Of a stretch of 64,000 bases of DNA, positions 52,763 through 64,000 are shown one piece after another. This DNA is from Adineta steineri (taxonomy: Eukaryota > Rotifera > Eurotatoria > Adinetida > Adinetidae), in contig CAJNOI010000033.1 in assembly GCA_905250115.1 (NCBI GenBank), forward strand, positions 522,206 through 586,205, written 5' to 3'. The notes below the pieces were generated by a model that was given only the letters and a program-made list of their open reading frames with translations, was not told the origin of the DNA and did no database searches. Numbering within the stretch: the first letter of the stretch is position 1; every line of letters starts with the position of its first letter. Made by a program: the position numbers and the translations under genes.

Positions 52763-55233
52763 ATGACAACAAATGAAAACAACTTAGACATTCAGGCAAT
52801 ATTAGTCTAATACATATATTTTTATTTAAAATGCTTATTTGTATTTTTAAAATAGGAAGAATTGCCAACGGATAAAAGAATTCTATTAGAAAAATTATCT
52901 AAAGTATTTGATCGTAAAACAGCCATTGATTTTGTCAGTCCAAAACCATTTGAAACAAAACGACATTTAACAATTGAAGATTTATTAAATGGTAAGAAAG
53001 AAGAAGAAGAAAATTGAATGCTTTTTACTATTCAATTGTGATATAGAAAAAACTACTAATAGTATGTTAATTTTATGTAATATTATGATGTATATAAATA
53101 GATTTGGCAACTATGAAATTTTTTAGTTGCAATTAGTAATACAGTATTGAATCAAATAATTGACTTATAGCTGTGAGAGATATATTGATGTTCGAAACTT
53201 TCGAAAAACTTTATCTATAGAAGGAAAATTGTGTATTATCACGCACTGTCGAGGTTCATAAAGTGAGATTAATGAAATCAATAATGTTACGGAAATGACA
53301 TGCACCATACAAAATTTTTTCATGACCTCTATTTCATTCAGAACTATCTATTAGAGTTCATTGATGTAGAATGTTCGTATTATTTAAACTAAAAGTCAAA
53401 ATGATGCTAATCATTTTTTCAACGAAGTATATATTTTTTCATATAAGCTTACTGTAAAGTACTTGTTATTATCGTGTTTAATTACTTCTTAAATTGTTTT
53501 TCCTTGTGCGTCATTATATAAAATAGAATTTATTTGAAAAATATAGTAATAAAAATAAGAATCCTTTCGATTAACATCAGAAGTTTCTATTTTGTTTTTT
53601 TCTTCAAATAAATATAAAATAACTGATTTATTTAACTAAACCTTGCATTATTCATTAGAATTACAGACGGATATCCGGTTTTTTGCTTCAATAATAACAT
53701 TGCTTTCAAAACTTAGTTAATCCAAAAAATGAAAATGTCCTAGAAAAGGTTTTGTTTTTCACGCTAGTGCATTTTTATTAATGAGTATATTTGCAAGAAT
53801 AAAAGGCTATATAAAATCGAAATGCATTACATACTTTTTCCTTTAGGTTAATGTACACTAGAAAACAAAAAGATATTCTAGTAATTAAAGGAAACAAATT
53901 GAATTCATATAAATAGAATTTTCTTTAAAAAAAGAAAAAGAGTGAACTTAATTTCCTGTTTAATAACTCCGTAGTTTTAATCATATTTTTTCTTTTTTAA
54001 AAAATTAATATGTTTATATTTAATCGTAGAATTTTATATTATTTTAATCTTGTGTGGTTTGATATTAACCTTATATTGTAGTTGATAATGAACAACAAGA
54101 AAAACATTTTCAGCGACTACGTTCGATGGAACACTATCAGACTACTACGCAGTCGCTATCGCAAACCGAACTTGAAGTATGCTGATTATTACTTCGCTTA
54201 TTCTTAATACCTAACAAACACGTTATGATATTGCCGATATTTTTTTCTTTGTTATAAAAATATATATTTCAATCTAGGCTACATATGAAGCATTTATTCG
54301 GGGTGAAATTGCTCATAAACCCTATTCTTATAAAGAACTTGAACAATTTGTACGAAATAATGCGGATATAAATGCTGTTGATTATTATATCAATTCAACA
54401 CATCATAATGCAACATCAGGTCCTTTGCAGGTAATGTGCGATATATATATATATTTTTAATATATTCTTATTTATTATTAACAAAAAGAAAATATGAATT
54501 TGCCTTAAGAAATATTGTTGAAGCAAATAATAATCGCTATTTTAGGCACATTTATTATTCCATTCGTCAAAACTTAATGAACAAAAAGCTAATTTAATTA
54601 AATCAGCAAGTTCAAATAGAAGTTTAAAATCATTCAATGATAGTCTTAGTGTACGAGGATATTTTCCCGAAAAATTACTTGTAAATATTTCGTTATTTAA
54701 AAATGAAAATTTTCAAATATTGATTTGTTTTGTTTTTTTTTGAAAGACACATTCAAGATCTTCATCAAAAGAAAAAGAACTTGATAATAATCAACAAAAT
54801 TATTCTAAACAACGTTCAATGCATATTGATCATGGAGAAAAAAAATATCATGTTACATTTTTAAAAGATCCAAATACTTCTGTGAAATCATTAAAACATA
54901 AAACAAAGAATCATAATGTACATAATAAAAATATTGAATCATTATTTAAAAGAGAAGCTATATTAGAATCTAATCTTTCAACTAAATCCAATACTTCAAA
55001 TATACATCGACAAAGTAGATTATATGAAATGGAAATTTATTTATACAAAATATATATTTTTTTTTATTTAAGAATTTCCACCACTTTCTCTATCGGCTTT
55101 GAAAGAGTATCGACCAACTATGACGCCAAGATCTTCAACGATACCAACAACACCTCATATTCAAAAACAAAAACCGAAGCGAAAAACTGATTTTATATGG
55201 GAACAAACAATTGTTTCACAAAAACATAAATGA
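52763..55233 (+). CDS. Unrecognised basic, partly disordered protein
   Basis: I do not recognise the family. The ATG at 52763 (MTTNENNLDIQ) is followed by exons near 52855-52991, 54082-54177, 54279-54430, 54546-54679, 54751-55014 and 55073-55233, with stop TGA at 55231. The phases agree at each junction I could check. The first donor is weak (GTCTAA after ...AIL, or a GC donor), so exon 1 is the least certain. The product is about 330 residues. It has a folded-looking N-terminal half (KRILLEKLSKVFDRKTAIDF, YKELEQFVRNNADINAVDYY) and a basic, Ser/Lys/Asn-rich C-terminal half ending KPKRKTDFIWEQTIVSQ. No membrane segments are seen. The second intron is long (about 1.1 kb). It could be a nuclear or ciliary protein; this is a guess. 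Confidence 0.55.
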
Positions 55234-56482
55234 TAGTTTTGTTTTTCCTTTTTACATGTGTGTGTTGTATGAAACACAGCTGGCGTTTTCTTTATATGCG
55301 TGTTACAACGGAAATGAAAAGAAAAACTAATAACAGATTACAACATCTCTTGTGTCTATTCTATCTCCCATCGGCATCGAATATTAATAGTTTGCTATCA
55401 GCCTAAACCTTTAAATGAAGGAAAGAATGTGGTTGGAATAGTCGATGTTGGTTTTTTTTCTTCTTTTTTTTCTCCTCTAGTCAAACGCCTAAGAATCGAA
55501 GAAAAAGAACGCGCGGCAAATTGAGCTGTGGACCTTGTTTGCTTCTCACATTTTATTCAAAATGACAAGGCAACGCCAGTCGACTTCTGTTCTGTCTTTC
55601 TTTCTTCTTCTTTTTTTCTCCTCCTCTGTGTTTTTTGTGTATATTCGAGTCAAGCTTCGTACTATTGACAGAGTATGTCGACGCGTTTTCCCGCAGACAC
55701 ACTCAAAGCTCGAGCAAAAGAGAAAAAAAAGAGAGACGGTGCGGAAAAATATGAGAGGGAGAAGCAGTGTCTTCTTCTTCTTCTTCTTCTTCTTCGTCGC
55801 CGTCGTCGTCGTTTCTCCGTCATTTCTAATTTCTCATGTCAATTTTCATTGTGTGTAACAAAAGGGAAAAAGAAGAGAGAGAGAGGGAGAGAAAGAGACA
55901 GGGAGAAAGAGAGAACGACGGCGTCGATAGATGGATGGATGGTAAGATGCACAGACAGAGAAGACCTCCGTCTCTTCCTCCATAGCATACACATAGTCAG
56001 GAAAAAAAACGAGAGAAGAGAAAGAGAAGAGCAAAATGCTTGCCAAAATCATAAACAACAACAACATCAACAGATAGAAGCTGATGAAGAAAAATTACTA
56101 CAGAATGATGGTAAAACTGCCATATTCTCTTCTTTTTTTTTCTCTTCTATCTTTTCTTTCTTTCTGTTCCTACTGCGTCTTTAGTCTAACATCATCGGAC
56201 TACGCTGCCATCTCGCGCATCATCAATGCCATGTGGGAGTATGTGTATTTTTGTATGTGTTGACTTAGGAATAAAAAATTTGCGGAAAAGAATTGAAGTA
56301 AGTTTATCATCGATGACAACTATTTAAAAACATTTATCAAGAATCTCAACCTATACAATCGGCATAAACAATATTTTTATGTTGTCATTGTCATTGTTTT
56401 TTAGATTGCGTGTTAAATTTAATATCTCGAGAAATTTGAGATGGTCATGTTCGAGATGAAGTCTACTACCTCGTCTAACTGA

Positions 56483-56513
<31 letters not shown>

Positions 56514-58967
56514 CTTCCGTTTCTTCTTCTTTTTTTCTTTTACAGTTATAGAAATTGTAATCAACATCTTCGACTCATATGAATCGTCGTCTTCGTCATC
56601 GACAAGATAGTTTTCTTTCTCTTTTCTTCCTTTTATACTTTAGCAGGTGGAATCACGCTCTTTGCTTTAACTGTTTTGTCTGATTGAAATACTAGAAAAA
56701 ACAGAAAAAAAGAAAGAGCGAATAAAAGAAAACAACAAAGAAACGAAGTCTCTCTCTCTCTTCCCTACTAATTACTTGACGGTCCTTTCTCTCTTCTTCT
56801 TCTTCTTCTTCTTCTTTCTCTATAGTATTCACTTGCTTACCCATTTGTTTAATGAAAAAAAAGAAAGGAAAAAGGAAAAGAATGAACATTATTGTTCGAG
56901 TAAGTAAGGTGTAGAACAAGTTTGTCATTGTATGTTTGTAGCTCGTATTGATAAACAACTCAATTATATCAGTTGAAAAGATGTTTATTGATTAGATTAT
57001 TTATTAAAAAAGATGGATCAATTGGTTCAATCAATAATATTACTACTAACAACAATATTTCTTACTTAACAACTGGCAAATGTCACCGATTCTAAGCGAA
57101 CAGAGTCTTAACTGTCTAATAGAATATGTGTGTTACTTCATAGAAACACACACAATTCTTATATCCATAGAGACAAGAAAAAAAAACCCAAACTAATCTT
57201 TTCCTTTCTTTTCTTTTCTTCGTTTTTTTTCAGTATTCGATATCATAATTATCAAATAATAAAAATCTAAAAATTAAAATAATCGATATTTTTCCTGTTT
57301 AGATAATATTATTTGATTAAAAAAACTCTTGTCTTATCTATATTATTTGTCCATTTGCTTAACGATAATGACAACGATAGTTGTCACGCCTTCTGATTGA
57401 TGAGCGGGCTCGTGCGCCACTCATCTCTGTCTCTATTTTTCTCTACTATTTGGTATAATTGCTAACTGACTGCTGGGATTTTCGAATAGAACGAGATGAT
57501 GGTAGAAGCACATCATCATCATCATCTTCGCCTATTTCTTCTTTTTCTTCCTTCAAGTTTCTGTTCTCTCGCTTACATGTATGTATGTGTGTGTGTGTGT
57601 GTGTGTTTGTATGTGTGCGTCTGTTTGTTCTGTTCACGATTATTACTGCTACTATAACAATAAATAATGATGACGATGGTGCAAAGAATCTTTCTACTAA
57701 CTAGTCCCTTGCAGACATACAGGTAATATGAGTCTAAAGAGAATTCAAACACGAGATATAAAAGCTGATTGAACATGCATTCATTCATATAAGATTATTT
57801 TTTTCTTTTATAGATGATGATCAGTATCTGTCGATTATTCTCTTGATTCAATAGATAGAGATATATTTAAATATACACATACTGGCACATACACAACATA
57901 CTATATTCAATCATTCAAGTTTGAGATCAACCTGTGCCGTTGTTCATTTCTTTTTTTCTTCTTCCTACGCTACATGGTAAGTCGTGTTGAAATATGAAGA
58001 AGAGACAAAGATAGTAAAAAAAAGAAAGAAAGAAGCGATGATAAGAAAACAGCACGTCTAGTTAGTGCAAAGCATCTTATTTCTTGTTCGTTATACATGA
58101 ACTACTCACTTTTAATATAATCAAAACAAATATAAAAAGACTATGGAGAAAAAAGCCCTTATTAACACAGATTCATTTTTATTTTAGACATTTCAATGAA
58201 AGCTAACAATAAACGAAGGCGATCATTGTATTATGTTCATCATTTACAAGGAGACCTCTCAAATATTGAAATGCTCCTCAATTAGGTATGATAGACTTCT
58301 TTTTTTTATTGTATATACATACCTTTTCTACTCTTATCATATGTATATTTATAGAGAAAAAACATTTTTATTTATTAAAAAAGGAAAGACAAAAAAAGAA
58401 ATAAATTTCGTTTAAACTATTAACTTGTGTAAAATATCACACCATGTTTTTCTCTAATATTAAAGTAAATTTACACTTCATATCCTATAAACGTGTGTGT
58501 ATCTCTCCAGATGACGCGATCTGAATATATGCGTGTGATTAAAAAAGGAAGAAAGAAATGACGAAAAAAAAATGAAGAAGAAGCAATAAGCCGAGTAATC
58601 TAACAATGATATTAACTTGCAAGTCGTTTGCTCACATCAAACTGTCTCTATTAGCGCCTGTTTTTTTTTCATACATATATTGAATGAAAGAAAGTCCTGT
58701 ATAGATTTTCTTTTCTTGTATTGGAAACAGAAGAAGAGAGAGAGAGAGGGGAAAAAAAAGAACAGAAAAGAGGCCTACGCGAGAATATGAGAACTATAAT
58801 AATAGCATTGATCACTCTTCTTATCCTTTATATAATAAATAAGAAAAGATTATAATATACGTAATGTTATTATTTCTATCTTATTTGTTTTTATGTCCAT
58901 CAAATTATATTTTTTAAGTCATTTAATTTTAATAATTCTATTGTTTATTTTTATTTTGGTTTTGTAG
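55234..58967. other. Gene-poor, low-complexity region upstream of the RGS-type gene
   Basis: 3.7 kb rich in polypurine/polypyrimidine tracts and microsatellites: CTT/CGT runs (55768-55812), GA-rich (55870-55915), TA repeat (56482-56508), TCT repeat (56795-56818), ATC repeat (57511-57527) and TG repeat (57585-57607). Open frames here are produced by these tracts. It may contain 5' UTR exons of the downstream gene. CpG-bearing patches at 55510-55520 and 55675-55692 could mark a promoter. Confidence 0.5.
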
Positions 58968-59163
58968 GAAGAATAAAAAAGCATCAAGTTTATTGTCAAG
59001 TACTTCATTAACAGCATCAGCAGCACAACATTGTCGCTGCTATTCTTATTTATCTTCACCGCCTTATTCGGTGCTGATTTTTTCAGCTGCCGACATCCTT
59101 TTCCGGCTCATAGAGGCTTTTGTCGGTCAAGTCGAAGAAGTGCAAAAGAATTGTTTCCGTAAA
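58968..59163 (+). other. Probable non-coding 5' exon of the RGS-type gene
   Basis: A strong acceptor (TTTTGTAG, ending 58967) and a GTAAGA donor at 59164 bracket 196 bp of less AT-rich sequence. Joined to the next exon, its long open frame does not lead into the ATG at 59244, so it is best read as 5' UTR. Confidence 0.45.
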
Positions 59164-59240
59164 GTAAGAAATAAAAAATGAAAGAATATAGAAGTATTAT
59201 TAAAAAAAAAACTTCTTTTTTTTTTTTTATTTCGAAATAG

Positions 59241-59434
59241 ATTATGAGCACACGCCAATCAAATCAAGAAAACTCATCAATATTCGACAGTAACCGATCA
59301 CGCCGCCAACAACCAACACCTTCAAATATACCTTCAAATCAACAACAAGAACCACTAAATTCTTCTCCATCTCATAGTGATCAAGCCTCAAAAGCCTGTT
59401 GTTTTTGTTGGTGTTGCTGTTGCTCCTGTTCGTG
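59241..59434 (+). CDS. N-terminal exon of an RGS-Z/GAIP type G-protein regulator (cysteine string), partial
   Basis: The ATG at 59244 opens MSTRQSNQENSSIF, a polar, Gln/Ser-rich segment. The exon ends with the cysteine string KACCFCWCCCCSCSW, split at a GTATGT donor inside the Trp codon. This string just before the RGS domain is the hallmark of the RGS17/RGS19/RGS20 (RGS-Z) subfamily. There it is palmitoylated and anchors a GTPase-activating protein for Gi/Gz alpha subunits to membranes. The RGS domain itself is not visible downstream within the window. The 100-N gap begins only 109 bp after the donor, so following exons may be lost in the gap, lie beyond long introns, or be misassembled. Confidence 0.75.
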
Positions 59435-59543
59435 GTATGTAAATTATAAATTTTGTTAGTTTCACTGATCCTATTATTAGCGTACTATTTCATTGTTCAC
59501 GCACGTTATTTTCATAGAAATATATATATATATATATATATAT

Positions 59544-59643
59544 NNNNNNNNNNNNNNNNNNNNNNNNNNNNNNNNNNNNNNNNNNNNNNNNNNNNNNNNN
59601 NNNNNNNNNNNNNNNNNNNNNNNNNNNNNNNNNNNNNNNNNNN
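59544..59643. other. Assembly gap (100 N)
   Basis: Exactly 100 N directly after an AT dinucleotide run. The round number suggests a scaffolding placeholder of unknown true length. Confidence 0.98.
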
Positions 59644-62600
59644 TAAAGCATCGGAGTAAACTCAGATGAAATATTTTACAGAATATAGTATAAACTGTCA
59701 AAGAAAAGAATTATCTTACAACATTTGCATCCGTCATTGTAGAATAATTTAAAGTAGCAGAGGTCGCCAGTTGATTTTGAAATCTAAAATGAAGTAGTAT
59801 AATGATCAAATAGTATTAATGTTGAATTTTTAAACGAACCTAAATTAAATATAAAATTGAATTACATATACCTTATGCAAGTCCTTATATATTCAAAATC
59901 TGAAATGGTTACTACAATTAACAAATCGATATTATATGCTATAAAATATATAAAGATGGCAGACTGATACAGAAATAGAAGGATATTTTTCTTATTTATT
60001 TGATTTATGTTATCCATTAATTTAATAAAATTTCAGTTTAAATTTTTTAGGACTTTGAAACTGTCGAGACATTGTTTTTTCATAAAGTAACATTGAGTCT
60101 TTAGAATAAATTCTTTGATCTAAATTTCGTATCTGCCTATTTTTCAGTTCATATTAAATTTAATGAGAAGAAAAATTCTATTGTGGAGGTTCTATAATAA
60201 TGTAATTTATTAAGATAAATGCTACAGTTTTATTTAATTACCTATTTCACTCACAAGTAAAAATAAAAGAAACAGATGGATATCAGTTCTTAGCGTAATT
60301 TTTCAATCCTTTAGGAATACTAAAGAAAGAACAGATTGTACGCGGTATCATTTTAGAATTTGCTTTGTCCAAAACCATACATAAAAATCATTTTTTTATA
60401 AGTAAGAATTTTAAAATCTTTAGAAATAATTTCTCTATATTCTATAAGTCTCTGTATTAGTATATTCGTAAAATTCTATCCTAAAAATTGTTAGTTTCAA
60501 AAAAAAAGAGAAGTTTGATTTTCATTCAGTACATAATTAAATTTAATAGAACTTATATCTATCAAATTATAACTACCAGGGCTCCGCATAGGATGGGATG
60601 GGACAGACTTTCTGTCCCACAGGTCGATGCAACTCATTTAATCCCATCCTATGGGATCTGTCACATTCTTTATGATAATCTATTTTTATAAATACAAAAC
60701 AACATTACTATTATCTACAAAAAAGATAAGTAATAATATATCCCATGGGAGATACGACTCATCCCATCCTATCCTATGGGATCTATCAAAAATAAAATGT
60801 CGTCCCATTCTTTCCCATCCAATGCGGAGCCCTGACAGCTACACTTATCGTCTATTAATGAGTGCTAAAAAAAACATACTGTAATCTAAATATATTCGGT
60901 TGATCTCGATTTCAGTATCTCAGTATAGAACAATTACATAGTAGTAATGAAGGTAAAGAGGTAATTCAGCTTTTGCATTATTGTGGTAAAATGAAGAGTA
61001 CCTCTTTAAATTTTTAAGAAAATAGAGAGAAAAAGCAGAGAATAAAATAACAAAATGTTTCTGTTACGACATTTTATAAAAATAATAATTATACCTTTGA
61101 AAATGTCAAATCATTCAGGTAATTTCTTGTTTTTTTATCAGTTACTGAATATTTTTATAAATGAAAAAATTTTAGTTAAAGATAAGAACAAATATTTTCG
61201 AAAAAGCACATCAGTATGCGTTATATGATAGCTTATGAAGCGAAAATATGATAGAACAATCTTGTCAATGTCAATTCCGTATCGATTTTAAGCTGAAGAA
61301 TGTTGATGTAGACATTCTACTAATTTTTCAACCAAACTTTTCCTATAATATAATTAGTAGACACCGAACGTTTTCCATCTGTTCTTGTCTATATCATTTG
61401 ATGATATGCAACACAGGTATATATAAACACATTACTTCCTTTCCTTTTTGTCCGTTCTCAGACCACTTTTTTTTCTTCTACGCTTTTCTTTTCTTTAATG
61501 TATCTGTGTTTCTATCTTCATTTTAGTCAACAAAACTCATAGAGAAAAAACCATGCTTATACAGGAAAGTTACTTCTTTACAATGCGTATATTAAATGTT
61601 TTTTTTCTTAAATACAGATCGGTGTACGGAATCCTTTTTTTGATTTAATTCCTTGGAGATGGGAGACATATATTCATGTTCGATTTTGAATAAATGTAAG
61701 AAACGTTATGTAGACCTTTTCTCGTGCAATTATAATTATACATACTAGTACAGGTAGTGAATATGTTACGACTAATATAGCATAACATTACCATCTGTAC
61801 AACGTTCGCATTCATGTGCGTCATTGTAAATATATTTTTTCGACTATTATTTTGTCTCAAAATAATCTCATCTTCAAAAGGTTAAAGAAAGAGAAAAATA
61901 TTTCATATACAAATGTAATAGAACACATTCTCTATGCATTAGATGCACTTATTCAAACTGTTATTCATAAATATTGTTTACAAACTTATCAAACATGTTA
62001 TGGTCATACTGTTCTTTTTTCTCTCGTTATTATTGTATCTATAATTAAGGATACATATTTATTTGGTGACAATTTTCAATACGTTCGTCATTTATAAAAA
62101 AAACACTTCTCATGCATGGTTCAATTTCAAATATCAATAATGAATCAAAGAAAAGGTAAGTATAAGTATAATATTCAGATCTTTGAGGACAAAATAATAT
62201 ATTCAAAAGTGAAAATATTATTATTTTTTGTTTACTACTGGATTTCGATCTAAACCGTGTAATTTATATGCGTATAACTTTGTTTTTCTTTCAATTAATC
62301 GATCTTATTCAATAATTGACACATATATATATATAATTTTGGTTGCTTATCGTATCATCTTATATACGATGTGAAAAGCGAACCTCTAAAACACTTATGT
62401 ATTTTTTATATTATAAACGTCATATATATTTATATATATGAAATGCATTTTATATGAAGGACGGAAGACATTAATCAGACTAGAAAACGATGTCTATGCT
62501 CGATTTGCATGATTGACATATATGAATGAATAGAAAAACTAAAAGATAAGGATATGGTTATGGATGTATCAGATCAAAAAAAAAATATAGAATCAACTAA

Positions 62601-63244
62601 GGACATATTTAAAAAAAAATTCTTTTATGTAATATTACGTTTTATAGAGAGGCTAGTCATCGTCTAAACTTAAGTTGTAAATTGATAATTATATTTCTTG
62701 TTTATATATATACCATTGAAATATGTTTTTTAATTTAACCTTGTCTATATGAATCATGTAGTAAAATACGCTCTCTCAATTATAAATGTATATATATATG
62801 CACACGCTTGAATGCATTTATTTGTCAAATTTTATCTCGTATATGAATTATGGACGATAATTAAAATAAAAAAAATACAGTATTTTATCTGTGTGCAATA
62901 AAATATACGACAAAATATGGATATACATCGGAGGTAAGAAAAAACGATTTAAACAATGCAACCGATATATATGTGAGGATGAGAACAATAGGAAAGATAA
63001 AGAATGACAAAGTGGGGTTTTACAATGAGAAAGTAGGTGTAGGCTATTGTGATTGATGACAGAGAGAAAATTGCGATAACATTACATTATCTCATTTTAT
63101 TATCGATGTGTTTATTCATGCATAAATGATACAAAAGGCAAATTTTTTGTCAGTTATTATAAGTATACATAAAATATAATAGAAAAGCAAACTCATTATA
63201 TAGTATGCTATTATATCTCTATTAGTTTCATTTAAATTCAAATT
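59644..63244. other. Gene-poor AT-rich stretch with one MITE
   Basis: About 3.6 kb with no gene I can support. Open frames around 61248-61526 and 61816-62097 are AT-rich, lack family features and have no convincing splice context. It contains the hAT-like MITE at 60577-60834 and many TA repeats (62326-62336, 62420-62440, 62785-62798). It could be intron of the RGS-type gene. Confidence 0.5.
60577..60834. mobile_element. hAT-like MITE, 258 bp
   Basis: The termini are inverted repeats: CAGGGCTCCGCATAGGATGG on the left, and the complement of the right end reads CAGGGCTCCGCATTGGATGG, 19 of 20 identical. Flanking octamers ATAACTAC and ACAGCTAC match at 6 of 8, as expected for an aged 8-bp hAT target duplication. 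Interior copies of CCCATCCTATGGGATC give sub-terminal structure. There is no coding capacity, so it is non-autonomous. Confidence 0.8.
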
Positions 63245-64000
63245 ATGTCTAATGGTAAGTTTAAATAAAAGAGTAAACGATTGATATTTTTCTTTTCATT
63301 AAAAAAATGATAATAATTATTATTATGATAGAATAAAATAGTCATGTCTTGTTTTTTTTCTAGTGTATGTATTTTAGATGAACGCGTATGATAAGTATTT
63401 TTTCGTCTAATATAGCTAAAAAAAGAACGATAATTTATTTTTTTTCTTCAAGAATGTTAAGTAGTTTAATGATAAATCTTAATATTGTAAACTATTTGAT
63501 ATTGATTAATAATCACATAATCATTTTTTCATATGTAAGTCGAAGGACATGAAAAATATTTTGATAAATAGTTAAGTAAAAAAACGAGAGTTAATAAGTA
63601 ATTGATTTATTATATATTGTACACAGCGGCGGATCTAGAATTTTGGAAGGGGCAGGGGCGATTTTTTTTTGAGTATGGAGGGGGCGCGATTTTGGTTAAA
63701 AGCTATTTTTTAAGTCCAACCGAAGTCGTGTGAACCTATTTTTTTGTTCATTTTTGCTGTAAAAAAATGCCCCCTCCCCTAAATCCGTCACTGATTATAC
63801 ATTCATAATTTGATTTTTGTTTAGACGAAGTTAAAACCGTTTTCATTGAAAACGATATGATCACAACAGATCTGACCGATCAAGCATTATTAGTTGTTCT
63901 GGATGATGATGATTTTGATGATGATGATGATAATGATGATATTTTTGATTTAAAAACATGTACAAGTAATATTTTACTAAATCAGAAAGAAGCACCAATC
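63245..64000 (+). CDS. Unidentified acidic protein, N-terminal part (runs off the right edge)
   Basis: A 10-nt coding exon ATGTCTAATG (63245-63254) with a GTAAGT donor joins in phase (G|AC) to an exon starting at 63825 after TTTGTTTAG. This gives MSNDEVKTVFIENDMITTD..., then an Asp run (DDDDFDDDDDNDD) and NILLNQKEAPI at the window end. The 570-bp intron contains a MITE. The second exon is open in only one frame, and that frame is out of phase with the RGS-Z exon donor (it would create TGA), so this is better read as a separate gene or as separated by further exons. The family is not recognised. Confidence 0.5.
63624..63793. mobile_element. hAT-like MITE, 170 bp, inside an intron
   Basis: The left end is CAGCGGCGGATCTAGAATTT and the complement of the right end is CAGTGACGGATTTAGGGGAG. 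Both resemble the widespread animal hAT-type terminus CAGTGGCGGATC. Flanking octamers ATTGTACA and ATTATACA match at 7 of 8, a clear target duplication. The GC-rich ends stand out from the AT-rich surroundings. Confidence 0.82.

Noticed and set aside
55535..56184. Overlapping plus-strand ORFs rich in Phe/Leu or Arg/Glu
   Set aside because: They are produced by polypyrimidine/polypurine tracts and CTT/CGT repeats; composition changes abruptly with the repeats and there is no splice or domain support.
57446..57788. Thr/His-repeat ORFs
   Set aside because: They translate the TG/CA microsatellite at 57585-57607; low complexity only.
59453..59701. ORFs spanning the N gap
   Set aside because: They are open only because N codons are not stops.
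61248..62097. Two medium plus-strand ORFs as possible RGS-domain exons
   Set aside because: They show none of the RGS helices or conserved Trp/Glu/Asn positions, and the splice contexts are poor.

Overview
The window is nuclear DNA from a small invertebrate, most likely a bdelloid rotifer (Adineta/Rotaria/Didymodactylos group). The pointers are strong AT richness, dense genes with mostly 45-80 bp GT-AG introns, animal genes (Ku70, MCM6, PNP, an LTA4H-like aminopeptidase, an MRP-type ABC transporter, an RGS-Z N-terminus), a plant-like DYW-type PPR gene (DYW genes are known from bdelloids) and several intronless genes of bacterial character. Assignment below phylum is inference. There is one 100-N assembly gap at 59544-59643.

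Layout. 1-6.1 kb, minus strand: the 5' part of an unidentified gene, then PNP, Ku70 (XRCC6) and a small secreted cysteine-rich peptide. 6.5-6.9 kb: an intronless cupin. 7.2-25.0 kb: one giant minus-strand gene for an RNF213/mysterin-like AAA+ protein. I rebuilt it from 12 exons whose splice phases all close to one 5,728-residue reading frame. It keeps the AAA core but shows no RING or RZ finger and ends in what look like tandem beta-grasp modules. 26.8-30.5 kb: an ABCC-type full transporter on the plus strand, divergent from the giant gene.

30.7-45 kb looks accessory: a shrunken SDR dehydrogenase relic, a bacterial-type sirtuin, a gene whose splice phases fuse a Regnase-like NYN ribonuclease domain to a nucleotidyltransferase-like domain, an LTA4H-like metallopeptidase, a secreted-protein gene broken by one in-frame TAA, and a tandem cluster of papain-family proteins that have lost the catalytic residues and gained a membrane or GPI-type tail (two full copies and one last-exon relic). 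Small GC-rich hairpins and inverted repeats are scattered here.

45.0-48.0 kb holds a mitochondrial-looking DYW-type PPR protein with a ~300-bp internal repeat. 49.1-52.3 kb is MCM6. 52.8-55.2 kb is an unrecognised plus-strand gene. 55.2-64 kb is gene-poor and low-complexity. It carries the cysteine-string exon of an RGS-Z type gene, the N gap, two hAT-like MITEs with recognisable 8-bp target duplications, and the first exons of another gene that runs off the right end.

Functional themes are DNA maintenance (Ku70, MCM6), nucleotide salvage (PNP), RNA processing or editing (DYW-PPR, NYN protein), proteolysis or ubiquitin-like biology (RNF213-like, LTA4H-like, dead cathepsins) and probable horizontally acquired metabolism (cupin, sirtuin, SDR). 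All identifications rest on reading motifs by eye; no database search was run.
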